A stretch of DNA of 64,000 nucleotides from Gracilaria gracilis (taxonomy: Eukaryota; Rhodophyta; Florideophyceae; Gracilariales; Gracilariaceae): positions 620,001 to 684,000 of the forward strand of contig JARGSG010000218.1 of NCBI GenBank assembly GCA_030374805.1. The letters run 5' to 3'. Shown here in pieces: positions 22,030 through 33,286 of this stretch (the first letter of the stretch is position 1; every line of letters begins with the position of its first letter). The notes beneath the pieces were generated by a model, which was not told the origin of the DNA, did not search any database, and worked only from the letters and a program-made list of their open reading frames with translations. The position numbers were made by a program, and so were the translations under genes.

Positions 22030-24270
22030 CTATAGACTCCTTGGGATCCGCCACAGATTGATAATCTTTGCAAGGTAGAGGTCTCGCACATGATGCATCT
22101 TTAAGTCAATGTGCTTGTTGCGACCAGAAATCTGCGGTTTGGTGGTAAGTGATAACGCAGCCGAGCTATCCAGTAGAGCTTCTGTAGCTTCATACCAGAA
22201 TTCATCGCTCCAAGGCTGGTGATGTGCAAATTCCCAGAACATCTTTCGTATCCAGGTTATGTCTTTAGCGCAGGAGGAAAGAGCTATATATTCTGTTTCG
22301 GCAGAGGAAAGCGAGATCACAGATTGACGTTTCGATTTCCACATAATGGATGCGTCATTGACGACGATAACCTACCCAGTTGTAGACTTAGGAGTCTCGA
22401 TACATCCACCCCAATCGGTGTCAGCGTACGCACGAAGTGATGCGGGGGTGATTTGAATGTTAGCCACATAGTGAAGTCCGTATTCCAAGGTTCCGGCCAA
22501 ATATCTGAAAAGGCGCTTGAGACGTGAGTAATGGCGTTCGCAAGGATTATGGAGGTGCTTCGAGAGTGCCAACATGGGAAAGGAGAGGTCCGGCCGCGTG
22601 GATACAGCTATGTGGAGAAGCCCACCAATTCCAGCTCTGTAGTTTGCGTGTTCATGTGCTGGGAGAGTGTGCTCCTCATCATTTGTTGGAAGGAGGTTGG
22701 CTCCAGCTGGAAAGGGAGATTGGACTGTGTTGCATCGTTCCATGCCAAACTTCTTCAGCAGTTGTATTGCGTACCCATACTGCGTGACCTTGATTCCTAT
22801 CGCTGAACGTTGGATACTCCAGCAGATGAACGATTTCAGTTCTCCGTAGAGTTTTACGTCGAATGTTGCCGCCAACCGCTCCTTGAAGTATGTTGGGAGA
22901 TCCACGCTGTTGGAGGCAAAGACGCACTCGTCTACGATGACGGCTAAGGTGACGAATTGGTTCTCTTCGGGGAACATGAATACTCTCGAGTCGAGAGCAG
23001 AGGTCACGAATCCCCATGATAGTAAGGTGTCCGAGAAGAGCGAACCCCATATTAAACCGGCTTGTACTGCTCCGTAAAGGGAGTTAAGGAGTTTGCAAAC
23101 ATACCCAGATTTGGCTTGAAGACCAGAGGAGTCCGTCTGTTGTTCCATGATAATTGGCACGTCAAGTTTTCCGTAGAGATACGCATTTGATATGTCGGCT
23201 CCTTCCAGTATTAAGTTCTCTGCCGCAGAGACGGAGAGCAGAATTCGCAAAGCTTCGTGACATGCGACAGGGGCGTAGGTGTTGAGCGGGTCGAAGTCAA
23301 TGAAAGGCTTCTGCTGGTCACCCCGTAGACAGCAGCGTGCCTTCTTTAGGAACTTCTTCCCAACTCCATCCAACATCTTTTCCTTGAAAACCCAAGTGTA
23401 GGGAACCGGTTTCATGCCGGCTTCGCGAGGAATGAGTTCCCAGGTATTTCGTTTGATAAGTGCTTTCATTTCACGATCAATGGCTTCGCACCATCCTGGG
23501 TCCTTGCAGGCTTCCTTGAAGGAGTGAGGGACTGACGGATCATCCAAAGTCTTTTTTGACACCCATATCCGTGGGAACTGGGTTATAGTAGTCAAATCCT
23601 TTACCAGATGTTCTTCCAAGTCCGGTGAGTCCGTGTCAGGTTGTTCAGTGGGTTCCGTCTCCTCTGTTTCCTGTTGCCTTGTGATTCCTTCTAGGAGGCT
23701 GGTGAGGTTGGGCAGAGGAGAGGAGTTGATCGGCTTGAAGTCCAAGTTCCGGCACGTCACTACAGAGTTCTTCTCCGGTACAAAGACTCCGAAAAGTGTG
23801 TTATCGCTCTGCATACCAACGAAGTGAGAAAGGACGGACCGCGGGAGGAACTTTTTGTTTGGAACAGTTTTGGAGCGGTAAATGAAGGCGTAACCAGGCT
23901 GACCAAAGTTGGGAACATGAGAGAAATCAATCTTGACAGTCGGGTCCCATTCCAATATCGGGATCCGTTCCTTGATTCGTGAGGACGGTACCCGGTTGCG
24001 AAGCCAGTTTGCATGGTTCATGGCCTCAGCCCAGAACAAAATAGGCAACTTGCTCGCAAAAAGAAGTACGAGAGTTCGAGTCCAATGTTCCTGGATCAGT
24101 CTCTCTGCAGCCCCGTTCGATTCGGAGGCGTATGCCGGAGAAAAGTTCAGTTTGATACCATTGCTGTAGCAGAAGGTGTCCAACTCGTTGCTCTTATGCT
24201 CGCCTGCCCCGTCCAGGCGAACGTTTTTGAGTCGATACGAGTGGTTCAGCTCAAGATCGGAACGTACCAT
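22030..24270 (-). pseudogene. pol: Copia 1 integrase core, RT and RNase H
   Basis: Continues the integrase with VRLDGAGEH and SESNGAAERLIQ (second Asp and Glu). The RT has TWVFKEK, GADISNAYLYGKLD and KLLNSLYGAVQAG, but the catalytic box reads VIVDECVF instead of the usual YVDD, so the second Asp is Glu. RNase H follows (YADTDWGGC, SLSSAETEYIAL, GRNKHIDLKMHHVRDL). A TAG at 22372-22374 splits RNase H in frame where a Tyr is expected after STTG. Inactive as read. Confidence 0.85.
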
Positions 24271-25688
24271 TCCAATTGCTTAAGAATGTTGGCACCAGTC
24301 TTATCCGTTAGGAAGAAGACATCTGATTTTGAAGTGTAGTCGTCCAGAATGGCCATAGCGTAGATGGCGCCAGAGAGAGAAGGCGAGATCTTCCCCGACA
24401 CGTCCATGTGGATGAGCTCTAATGGAATGGAGATGGAGACAGATCGCTGTCTGGCTATGAGAGGGTTGCGTTTCATCTTGCCAGTGAGGCACGGGACGCA
24501 AGTCAAGGACTCTAGGATGGATCGTTGGAAGTAAGGAACGGAGTCCATGGCCTTCGAAAGATCCTGGTACCTGCCTGGGTGAAGATGACCAGTACGTCCA
24601 TGCCAGTCCAAAGCTAGTTCATGCTTGGTGTTTCCAGCATTTACCACCATGACCTGCTTGTCGGTGTCACAGAAATCCATGATGAACAGACCCTGTCTGA
24701 TCTCTGTTTCCCATATGATTTCGGAGTTACGTTTGGGATCCATTATGAAGCATCCATTGAATGGGCGCAAGGTTGAGGTGAAGACAACCATGAAGTCCAC
24801 GCTGAGGACACCGACTGATAATATGTTAGAATCGAATGCAGGAGCGTGGTAAGCCTCGATGATCGTGCCTTTGTTCAATGGTATCCAGACATGACCCTTT
24901 CCAACAAAACGAGCGGTGCCTGAGGCAGCTTGCACAATTTCAATTTCAATGCGCTCGTAGCGGATGAATGATTTGCGCGAGTGGAAGAAGTGATGTGTAG
25001 CTCCAGAATCAATGTACCCCGAGTCTACTTTCGTTTGGGAGAGAAGTGCAATGTTGCTCTTGAACTTAGCCAAGCTGCAGTTGAAACCCGGCGGAGGAGG
25101 TGGCTCATCATGTCTTTGCACCACAAAGGAGCGAGGGTTGGACGAGTGATTACCATTTCCATCCCCGCTTGGTGTGAAGCGTGAGTTCCAGTTTGACTGA
25201 CGACTTCTACCTTGGTTGGTGCGAGAGCTATGTTGGCGACTTGGACCACCATTGTTCCGATCGGATGATTGATGTCCGTATGAGGGGCGTCGGCTCTCAT
25301 TATTGTCCGACTCCTCTAGTTTCCGTTTGTAGCAGTCCCTGGCGTAGTGACCGCGACGACCACAATAATAACAGTTATCATCGGAGCGGTTCTTCGTGGC
25401 CGAGGATTTGTTCCGACGGTTACGGCGTTTTCGGCGGTGTTTGTTTGCCGTGTTGGCTTTCGGTTGATTGGTGGAAGTGGAGGAGAGAGCGGAAGGGGAG
25501 GGGTTATCTGGGTTCTTCCTGCGAGCCACCTCCGCCTGCACTGCATTGACAAGCGAGTCGAAACCAACATCGGTTAGGTTGGACATCATTGCAAGGGGAG
25601 CAAAGGAGTTGGGGAGACTGCGAATGAGTTTGGATACCTTGTCTTTCTCCGATAACTCTTCGTCAAAAGTTGCGAGTTCTCCAACCAC
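24246..25688 (-). pseudogene. Copia 1 gag C-terminus, protease and integrase N-terminus
   Basis: Rest of gag with the CCHC knuckle CYYCGRRGHYARDC after a Lys/Arg-rich linker, then the aspartic protease motif YIDSGATHHF. The integrase zinc site (HGRTGHLH...CVPC) follows, then the first catalytic Asp (IHMDVSGK). The frame runs out near 24255 by a one-base shift within the integrase core and continues in the next entry. The first residues listed (before about 25640) overlap the previous fragment in phase. Confidence 0.8.
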
Positions 25689-26104
25689 CTCCAGGAACTT
25701 CGAGACGTGTTTGTTCCAGTCCTCATGATCCTTGTATACAAGGTGTCCAAGCGATGACGGATGTTCTGCACGGCTTGTGCGTTTGATGTTGTGTACACGC
25801 GCTGCAGTTCATCCCAAAGATCCTTGGCCGTTTTGTCGTCATCGTCGACAAACGCCCTTGCGAGAGCAAGCGGGGAGTCACCGAGACATAGGGTGATTGT
25901 GCTCTTCGCCTTCACGGATTTCTCGAACCAGGATCTCATTGCCCGGTTGGCGGGGTTGAATCCATCTGGGCGTGGGTCTAGTCCGGTGAGGAATGGGTCG
26001 TCTCGGCGGAGATATGCCAAGATACGACGGCGCCAATGTATATAGTCCGTGGGAACCTTAAGCTTCGGTAGCTTTCCCAGTATACCCTCTTGACTGTTCG
26101 ACAT
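25586..26104 (-). pseudogene. gag: Copia 1 gag, N-terminal part
   Basis: Starts at a true ATG (MSNSQEGILGKLPKL). It has the usual Copia gag features: a DYIHWRRRILAYL segment, then KDLWDELQRVY (UBN2-like gag helix). Gag similarity leaves this frame near 25737 and continues as DHEDWNKHVSKFLEVVGEL in the frame of the next piece. The tail of this frame is therefore out of phase. Confidence 0.75.
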
Positions 26105-27120
26105 TTTGGGTCGTTAGGTATGAGGAAGAAGAAGCCCACGAATTCGTGGTCAATCCTTGGGAGGTGGGGGGGGGGCACGGCGGTTATCGTCCGTGGGAAT
26201 CGTTCCTTCGAGGGAACGTCGGGGGTTTTTTGAAAAGAATCATCAACCTGCTTAGGCGGGAAAGGAGTCCGCTGAGTCAACCATATCTTTCTGTTTTGTG
26301 AAGTGCTGGGGCCACGAAATTCAATTCAAACTTGCGTGAGCATTACGTGCGTTATGACACTTTGGCTGACCAGTGTTACCTGATAATGTCATCATAGATC
26401 AAGCAGAAAGAAAGAAGGGACCTCATGTTATGTGTATGCCCGTGGGCATATAGGGAACTTCAAAGCGGGGCCACTGGCAGGAGATGCTATCCCCGAACCC
26501 CTAGAGGTCATACCTCTGGCTCTGGGTGACCCTCTCCCGGTGAGTTGCGATTTTCTGCGACCTCCCAAATCCAACGTAAGGTGGACGTGGTGCTTTTGTC
26601 CCTACGGAACGCCCAGGGTAGGCTACTAACGGGGGATAAGTTATTCACCAGTTAACACCCTCTGGTTCCTTGCGGGACGCTAGCGCGGCGATCACTCCAT
26701 GTCCATGTAGCTTCCTAACAACAGAGCCTGAACGACGACACACCCCGTCCTAACAAGGAAAGCAGAGCACCCCCGAGCAGAGCCCGCTATCCAGAGTGAT
26801 GCTAAACAAAGTTACTTGGTTCAAGTGCCCAATCGATTTCCTACCGGTCCTCAGGATCACTGCTGTCATTTCACCACAAGTGCCACGATGATGTAGGCGA
26901 TGGAGGCCCTTAATCCAGGTGCATGCTTCCCACCTAGAAAGCCTATCCACACGCAACTTCCCGTGGGACGGCGGGACTTACAAAACTCGACCCCTGTTTA
27001 GTGGGGCGAGGCTTCTTTCAGTAGATCCACCATCCAAGGCACCGAAAACACAAGGTACCCAACTGAGAGTAGTTTTGGTGTCAAGAGCCACAGTTCCCTC
27101 CAAAGTAGATAAGACGAAAA
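26105..27120. other. Non-coding 1 kb upstream of Copia 1 gag
   Basis: Probably holds the leader and perhaps the 5' LTR of Copia 1, but no LTR partner was recognised. A G run lies at about 26164-26176. The segment 26430-27000 is GC rich with RNA-like short stems, but I could not match it to rRNA, tRNA or a coding frame. Confidence 0.35.
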
Positions 27121-27740
27121 CTCTGAGATCCAGAGCAAGGCGAAGGCCGAAAGGCGGAGGACGAAAGGCGGAGGCCGAAAGGCGGAGGACGAAAGGCGGA
27201 GGTCGAAAGCAAACTCAGGCGCTAAAGCTCAGGTAGGAGCACACCAAGGAGTGTGGTGGCGCAGAGGCTGTAGGCGCGAGGCGAAAAACGGGGGAGACAC
27301 AGAGATGTGGTTCCTAGGCCGGAGGCGCCCAACAAAGGGTGGAGTAGTAAGGCGACACGAGACGTAGAGGTATAACGCGGCACCAACGCCTGTGGAGAGC
27401 AGCGGTACGATGGTTCCAAGCGTGTCGCGGAGGTACGAGGCCGGGGTAGAACAAAAGCCGGAGGAGAAAAGCGCGGCACGCAGGCTGGAGGCGCGGCACG
27501 GAGCACCGAGAAGGGAAACACAAATGGTGGGCCCCAGGCGGGGCAGAGAGTCTCGAGGCGCGGCACGGTACGGAGGCCTGTGAAGTGAAACATGGCACGG
27601 AGGCTGGAGCCGCGGCATGGAGGGACGACGGGCGCCGCAGCCTAGAAACCGGATGTGAGAAGCGCAGCACGGAGGCCGGAGACGTGGCGTGGAGGCAGGA
27701 AGTTGGCGGCCCGGGAGACGGAAACCGCCCTAACGATGCT
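27120..27740 (+). repeat. Degenerate GGAGGC-rich minisatellite
   Basis: The tandem array grades into diverged units such as CGGCACGGAGGC and GGAGGCGCGGCACGGAG up to about 27720. Long open frames on both strands here are repetitive by-products of the purine/pyrimidine bias and not genes. Confidence 0.7.
27148..27209 (+). repeat. 14-bp tandem repeat, about 4.4 units
   Basis: Four successive units of CGAAAGGCGGAGGN (27148, 27162, 27176, 27190) plus a partial fifth. The last base of the unit varies. Confidence 0.9.
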
Positions 27741-27743
27741 ACC

Positions 27744-27963
27744 ATCTTGATTACGGGAGGAAAGGGTCAGCGGAAGATTGTGATAATGTGCGCTCCCCCC
27801 GATCGCCGGCGGCGAGTTGCACACTCGCCGGAACGGTCGGGTATTTTATTTGGTGCAAGCCAAGGAATCGGGCGGCGCCGCTGTGCGCCGCTGTGAACGC
27901 CCACCGTAAACGTGTCGTGCGTTCACTGCGCTCGCCTCGCAAGAGGTCGACGAGCTCTAACAC
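27744..27963 (+). repeat. Dispersed repeat R3, copy 2
   Basis: Second copy of the 220-bp repeat at 21265-21484, same orientation. After it the sequence switches to GGAAGAGCTGTTCC, resembling the text after R2 copy 2 (GGAAGAGCTCTTCC at 29181). Confidence 0.8.
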
Positions 27964-28388
27964 GGAAGAGCTGTTCCAATCGGAATTCCTCTTCCAGGTA
28001 CCTACTTCCACCTCTTCCAGGCATCATGAGAGGCATACACAGCACCAGTTCACCGTTCTGAGACTTTTCCCGAATCATTTCAGGTGCAAAACACTGTGCA
28101 TCCGACAACAGAAACGGACATTCATTTTGATAGAAGCCGTTTTCTTGACAAGGATTCTATCAAAACAACACTAATCAACATCTGCCAATACGAACCAGCA
28201 TAAAAGAGAAATCTCAATCTCTACGCAGAAGCAGGACTCGGTAAAGCAGGCTTCCACCTCGTACCACACTATGTAGTAGTAAGAAGCAGAGAAAATTTTC
28301 AATGACTTCATGAGAAGGCAAGAGGTTTGACATAACTACGTTTCACAAGTCAAAGCACGATACCGTTAATATCAGAAGAAGAAACAAA
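27964..28388. other. Intergenic, nothing recognised
   Basis: Short inverted motifs (GGAAGAG...CTCTTCC) directly after repeat R3. Otherwise AT-balanced sequence without a supported gene. Confidence 0.4.
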
Positions 28389-29174
28389 ATGCTACTGTGC
28401 GTTCAACGCAGGTTTTCCGCCTGCAAAGTTCAAGAACCTGGAGAGTGCAATGCACACAAATGTCTTTATTGCAACGAGCCAATTCACGGAATCTGCGGAA
28501 GATCCCCAACTGCAGCCGAGATTCAAAAGTATGCACCTGGAAAAGATGTAGAAGGTTACGGAGCCTTCCGTGTTTGCACGGAATGTGACCTCGCAGATGA
28601 AATAAGGCCAGGCTTACCCGCACAAGCTGTAAATGTTCCGCAACAAGCACAGTCATTCCACCGTTTGAGAAAGAACAAAAAGATAATTATTCCAATCGAG
28701 AGCTCTGATGAAGAGAGTTCCCCACTTAGGACACAATTTCATAAGCGACACACTCTGCGGCCTAGCAAGAGCAATTCTCCTGCCGCAGAACTACCTGTTC
28801 TATTCGAGGTGGACGTTTTTCATGATTCTGATGACGAGAAAAGTTCCGACTTTGATTTCATATGTGATCAAGACGAATATGTAGAGAATTATTCAAACGA
28901 CGAATGTGGTGAAGAACAACCATATGCATGGGTTGAAGTACCAATACAGTCAAAGAACGTACAATTGGAAATTGACGATTTAGATTCTTCGTCTGTGGCG
29001 ATTCTCATTGACGAATTTATTCACGTTCTGCGCAGAGTTAGTGCACAGATGAATATAACACCAGAGAATCTGATGGAAAATCCACCTTCTGCACAGCGGG
29101 TGTTCGCAACATTCTTTAACCCTGGTCGGGGACCCGGCAGTATTCTCTTCCGGGTACAATTTTTCATGGAATAG
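28389..29174 (+). CDS. Cys/His zinc-finger protein, probably transposon-derived, 3' end replaced
   Basis: Starts at an ATG (MLLCVQRRFSACKV). Residues 12-66 carry C12, C20, C25-x2-C28, H33-x2-C36 and C63-x2-C66 (KCLYCNEPIHGICG...FRVCTECD), a zinc-binding module I know from the ends of transposase-type proteins in algae and oomycetes. Acidic Ser/Asp-rich segments follow (SSDEESS, DSDDEKSSDFDF) and then a short helical region. The last 20 codons run into dispersed repeat R2 at 29115, so the natural C-terminus appears to have been lost to that insertion. No transposase core is present. It could be the N-terminal fragment of a DNA transposase gene. Confidence 0.55.
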   Translation: MLLCVQRRFSACKVQEPGECNAHKCLYCNEPIHGICGRSPTAAEIQKYAPGKDVEGYGAFRVCTECDLADEIRPGLPAQAVNVPQQAQSFHRLRKNKKIIIPIESSDEESSPLRTQFHKRHTLRPSKSNSPAAELPVLFEVDVFHDSDDEKSSDFDFICDQDEYVENYSNDECGEEQPYAWVEVPIQSKNVQLEIDDLDSSSVAILIDEFIHVLRRVSAQMNITPENLMENPPSAQRVFATFFNPGRGPGSILFRVQFFME

Positions 29175-29183
29175 GTACCCGGA
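29115..29183 (+). repeat. Dispersed repeat R2, copy 2
   Basis: Copy of 21196-21266. Contains the hairpin ACCCGGCAGTATTCTCTTCCGGGT-like fold and is followed by further GGAAGAG/CTCTTCC inverted motifs. It interrupts the preceding zinc-finger frame. Confidence 0.6.
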
Positions 29184-29747
29184 AGAGCTCTTCCAACTGG
29201 AAGAGAGGCTCTTCAGAGTGGAGTAGCCCCTCTTCCAGGTACATTCATTACATAGAAATAACCACAAATCAACATTATTCTCTCTAACATGTTGCATTGC
29301 TGTAAACATATACCCAAATAGACGATAATTCATTCGAATGAAGATGTTTGGTAAACCTTGGTACACAACATCATACTTCTCTGGAGCAGGCTGCGCGCAT
29401 TGTAGCGACAACCTACTGGACGGCTCGTAGTTTCTCACCGTTGTTAGTGCTTTATATCTTTATAGGCCTCAAGTTTTTGAGGGCAAAACGTTGGAAAAAA
29501 AGATGGAGTTTTTAAGCCATAATTTGCTGCCAAGCACCAGCAAGGCTGTAGTACCTATATGCGCATAACCAACGCGAGAGTAATGCAGAGGAATACACAT
29601 CAGAAATCAAAGAAACCATTACCAAAATCGGTAAGGAAAGCGGTGGAGGGGTACAAACTGTTGTGAAATATCGTCACCAATACTACGTCTTGTACGCATT
29701 TGCGTGTCTACATATGCAGATATGCCAAGAATTTTCTTCTGCTTATA
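29184..29747. other. Intergenic with repeat R1
   Basis: No supported gene. A 152-codon minus-strand frame (28980-29438) mostly overlaps the zinc-finger ORF in antisense and lacks family features. The stretch ends at the TA duplicated by the pogo element. Confidence 0.4.
29535..29603 (+). repeat. Dispersed repeat R1, copy 2
   Basis: Copy of 21116-21182, same orientation. Confidence 0.75.
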
Positions 29748-29861
29748 CAGTAAACCCTTGATAGAAGGATGCGGAGCATAGACAACATCCGCATCCTTCT
29801 AATGCGGTTAGGGATAAAACGAGGGCAGGTTTTATGTAGTCTAGCAAGGAGTATCGAGTTC

Positions 29862-30264
29862 CTACTGAGCTCCAAAGAACGACGTTATGCGAGAATGTGT
29901 CATATTCGAAATACGTCGCCTTCGCAGCAAACGTTGCGTTCTCCTTAGAACTGGTACAGCTTGACTGTTACCTTCAGCTTCCTCCTCCAGAATCAACAGC
30001 ACGACAGCCAGGTACCCCAGCTTGTCCTCCACCGTCAACTCTTCCAACAACGTAGTGTCTTTGTCTTCTTCAACACAGTCTTTTCCATCATTATTGATGT
30101 CGTCGACCGCAGACAAAGCAGTTTCCTCAACAGTTGGAGTCCGAGTACACTCTTCATTTTCTCCCTCTACATTTAGCAAAGACTCGACAGTGATGCGCTG
30201 TGATACGCGCTCAGGAACCAACTGCCTTACGAAAGACATCAGTTGTTCGGGCACTAAGTCTTCA
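29862..30264 (-). pseudogene. pogo transposase, C-terminal part beyond the Gypsy insertion
   Basis: Acidic C-terminal tail that continues exactly in frame from the part at 41804-42849 once the Gypsy and one CTTCA copy are disregarded (codons QDDE, then DLVPEQL). It ends with RISNMTHSRITSFFGAQ, matching the R-x-T-K/I-x-x-F-F ending common in Tigger-type transposases. The coding link across the insertion is good evidence that both belong to one gene. Confidence 0.8.
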
Positions 30265-30773
30265 TGTAGTACAATAAGACCTCAATGGGTTGGCGCCACG
30301 TGGGCCTACTTGTGCGCCTTGCTGGCTGCACAGCACCCAATTGGTATTCTGTATTTTTATAATTTCTAATTTCTAATTTCTAATTTAGTTTAGCTTAACA
30401 TTGCTGGGCAATGGCAGTAGGTCATGGGCGCAGCTGATGACGTCATGCCTGCATGGGAGACCGGCGTCGGTGCACCTTGTATATGTTGTGGCGCACCTCG
30501 CCTTCCGCCTCGGGTATTGTAAAGTCAGGCACCACTAGGGCAGTAACTATACCATCTTGGTCACTTGCTACTCTATTACTATTCAGGTTTTACCGCGCGT
30601 CGACGTCTACTATCGTACACCTACACGGTCTAGACTAGTTGCCCCGCCGTTTGCCCCTGCGGGTTTCAGGTGCTCTACTACCATATTGGTTGTGTTTTTT
30701 TCCCCTTTAGGTTGAGCCCTCGCGCACTCCCTCTACCAGGCGGACCCCACACCTTATCGGTATTTGTACGACA
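30265..30773 (+). repeat. Gypsy copy 2, 5' LTR
   Basis: 509 bp, TG...CA. TGACGTCA at 30438-30445 and TTGTATATG about 35 bp further on. The hairpin left arm is degraded (GGGCAATGGC) compared with the other LTRs. Confidence 0.9.
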
Positions 30774-30776
30774 TTT

Positions 30777-30790
30777 TGGTCTCCCGACCT
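30777..30790 (+). other. Candidate primer-binding site
   Basis: TGGTCTCCCGACCT begins four bases after the 5' LTR. The TGG start is complementary to a tRNA CCA end. The priming tRNA was not identified. Confidence 0.45.
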
Positions 30791-30920
30791 AGAAGTTTCT
30801 TGGTTTTTGTCGTACCTTTACTGGTGAACAGAAGACATTCGAAAGGATTCTGGAAGTTCACACACCTATTTGGTTTCGTAGGAATACTCGCGAAGCAATT
30901 GGATACCACTATTGGTCACT

Positions 30921-33083
30921 ATGGAAAGACCTAAAAGGATTACTCGTGGCTCTAGCGCGCCACCTAGCCACAAGGGTTCTGCTGCGGCTTCGGCCGCCAA
31001 ACCCATTCTGGATAATCCCGAGGAGCTGCTTCGGCAACCTCGGGCCGGAACCTCAAAGGATACGGGCTCTCAGCCTCCGTCGGCTCCTGAACCTAATAAG
31101 GATTTGCCGACAACGGTTGAGGACCTTTGTGCCCAAATGGAAGATCGAGCGAAGGCTCTTTTTACCGCTATGGTTAATGAAGCCATGACCTCTATGGATA
31201 TGGACGCCGCTACCCGCTTGGTGGTTGATCGAGACGTGCACGAGCTCTCTCAGCGCATACCTAAATTGGTTGAAACATACCTCTTAACGGGTGCCCGGGA
31301 GCATATCTACCGAGTGGTTCAAGACCTTTGGGTTTCCGAAGGAATGGCGGAAGCAAAAACCCCTGGGTTGAATATGGTTACACACATACCATAAGGGATC
31401 CTTGTAGGTTCTTACGCACCAATCAAGCCAATTCCAGCCGGTAGTGCGTACCTAAAAGGTTTAAGGCAAGGTCAAGAGGGCCATATAGAGATGGGCCCTC
31501 GAGACATGTACTTGCCACCCATTGGAGGTAACGTTCAAAAGAACACCAATACTGGTGGACCTGAGGACGTTTCGTCTGACCCAGAAGAGGGGCGACGAAG
31601 AAAAAACCGCAAGGGTAAAGAAAGGAGGAGGAAAAAGGGAAAGAGTCGCGGCTACGACTGTGACCCCGATTCCTCGAGCTCCGATACCGATACTGGTTCA
31701 TCGTCGGATGATGACCGTAAAGGTAGACGCAAGAAGAAACCGAACCGGTTGACGAAGAAGTCGTCAAAGAGAAAACGTAAAGGTAAGAAGAAACGGTACG
31801 AGCCGTCCGACTCGGATTCGGACACCGATGCAATCCTAGAGGTGCGTCAGCCGCTGAACGACATGTTCACCAAAGCGGTTGATTATAGGTCATATCGGTT
31901 GAGAAACCGATCCTCTGCTTACACCCAAGAGGTTGGGCAGAAAATCACCAAGCACCACAAGAAGCTCAGCTTCCTGATGGGTGATACTACCTTCACAGGT
32001 GATGATCCCATTGCGGTAATTGAGTTTCTACAGAAGTTCAAGATTGCATGTGACCAAAATGGTTTTTCCGAAGGTGCTGCGATGTGGTTATTCCAGTTTT
32101 ACCTTAAAGGTCAAGCTTACCACTTGCTGCAAGGCAGGCTCCGTGGAAAAACCCTGGAGGTTGATGAAGAGGGAACAGAGATGTTAGAGACGTACCCAGA
32201 AGTGGTTAATTTCATGCTGGAAACTTACGCTACCAATGAGGTTATCCAAGAAAGCTACGCTGAAGTGCAGGCATATCCCCAACGCTCCAGCCAAACAGAA
32301 ATGGAATTCTCGTTAGGCCTTTGGAATCTGGCCACCCGATGCGGTAATGTCTTTACCACTAGTCGGTTGAAGTCGCTCTTTCCCGACAATGTCGACAAAG
32401 CGATACGTTCGCAGGTGCGCAATTACCTGGCGAACAACCGTGAGGTGAACTATAATGGGCTTGCCCGTTATGTCCAGGGGCTCGGCGACACTCTCCGTCA
32501 TAGAAAGAAGCCGTTGGCGCCCCATACCTCAAAGGCCAAACCGAAACGGTCAGTATTGGAGCTAGAAGAAAGCACTACCTCAGAGGGTGATTCGCTTATC
32601 CGCGTACCAACAGGGATGGCGGTTCATCTCGAGACTGCACCGCACGCTCAGTCACGAGCCACCTCTATTGGTAATTGGTCGTCGACAGTACCACCAGCTT
32701 CGGTAAGGTCGCCACCAAGTGCGGCGAGCACTAAACAAACCTCAACGGGTGGTTCGCAAGCATCCTCATATGCTACAGAACCGACCAATCCGGTTACCAG
32801 ACCTACCTCTATGGCAATGCGTGATGCCCAGACAGGTGGATTGGTTTGCTGGCTCTGTTTATTGCCAGACCATCTGGCGAATCGATGTGACAAAATACCC
32901 CCAGGGGTACGAGAACATCTAATCAGTGCCAGGCAGCAGAACCACCGTAACCTATATGGATCTGGGAAGAGAGCACAAGCTCAACCATCACCATCTCAGG
33001 TTCATCTCGTCGAGGACACACCAATCTTGGAGAAGGACAGTCCCGCTCAGGAGGAGCAGGAAAACACCGAACGGTTAGCGTAG
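30921..33083 (+). pseudogene. gag: Gypsy copy 2 gag, one in-frame stop
   Basis: ATG at 30921 (MERPKRITRGSS). A TAA at 31392-31394 splits the frame after 157 codons, and it resumes in phase to 33083. N-terminal part: Ser/Pro linker and a helical region (LCAQMEDRAKALF). Centre: very basic Lys/Arg blocks alternating with Ser/Asp repeats (about 31590-31830). Then the gag core (FTGDDPIAVIEFLQKFKIAC, WLFQFYLKGQAYHLL) and the CCHC knuckle CWLCLLPDHLANRC (C-x2-C-x4-H-x4-C). About 720 codons is long for a Gypsy gag. Confidence 0.85.
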
Positions 33084-33286
33084 GGGCCACTCCTAATTGT
33101 GAATTGGAAGTCCCGTCGATACCGGAACGGGAAACCTTAATGGTGGAAGAAGAAGAATCAGATGTACCCAATGTGGTGTGTCTGATGAAGTACAATAACT
33201 ATAAAGTTAATGCTTCAGTAAGTTTTCTCAATTACCTACAGGTTCCCGTTGCGTACTCGATACCGGCGCCGGTCCGAATGTGCTAA
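33084..33286 (+). other. gag-protease junction in a third frame
   Basis: A coding-like frame (open from before 33000, ending 33286; includes ERETLMVEEEESDVPNVVC) lies one base back from gag, and the protease/pol frame one base back from this. It may bridge gag and pol by two successive -1 shifts, or reflect single-base mutations. Copy 1 lacks this region, so it cannot be compared. Confidence 0.45.

Larger units (their letters stand above)
22030..26104 (-). mobile_element. Copia (Ty1-like) retrotransposon remnant
   Basis: Domain order gag, zinc knuckle, protease, integrase, RT, RNase H on the minus strand, as in Copia. The coding frame is broken by two frameshifts (near 25737 and 24255) and one nonsense codon (22372-22374). 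Paired LTRs were not identified. Confidence 0.85.

Noticed and set aside
26430..27000. Possible rRNA or organellar insertion
   Set aside because: The text looked RNA-like, but no stretch could be matched to rRNA or tRNA signatures.
27222..27745. Overlapping long ORFs in the minisatellite
   Set aside because: Low-complexity translation of GGAGGC-type repeats in several frames at once.
33218..33241. GTAAGT...CTACAG resembling an intron at the gag-pol junction
   Set aside because: Only 24 nt, and removing it does not change the frame or join gag to pol.
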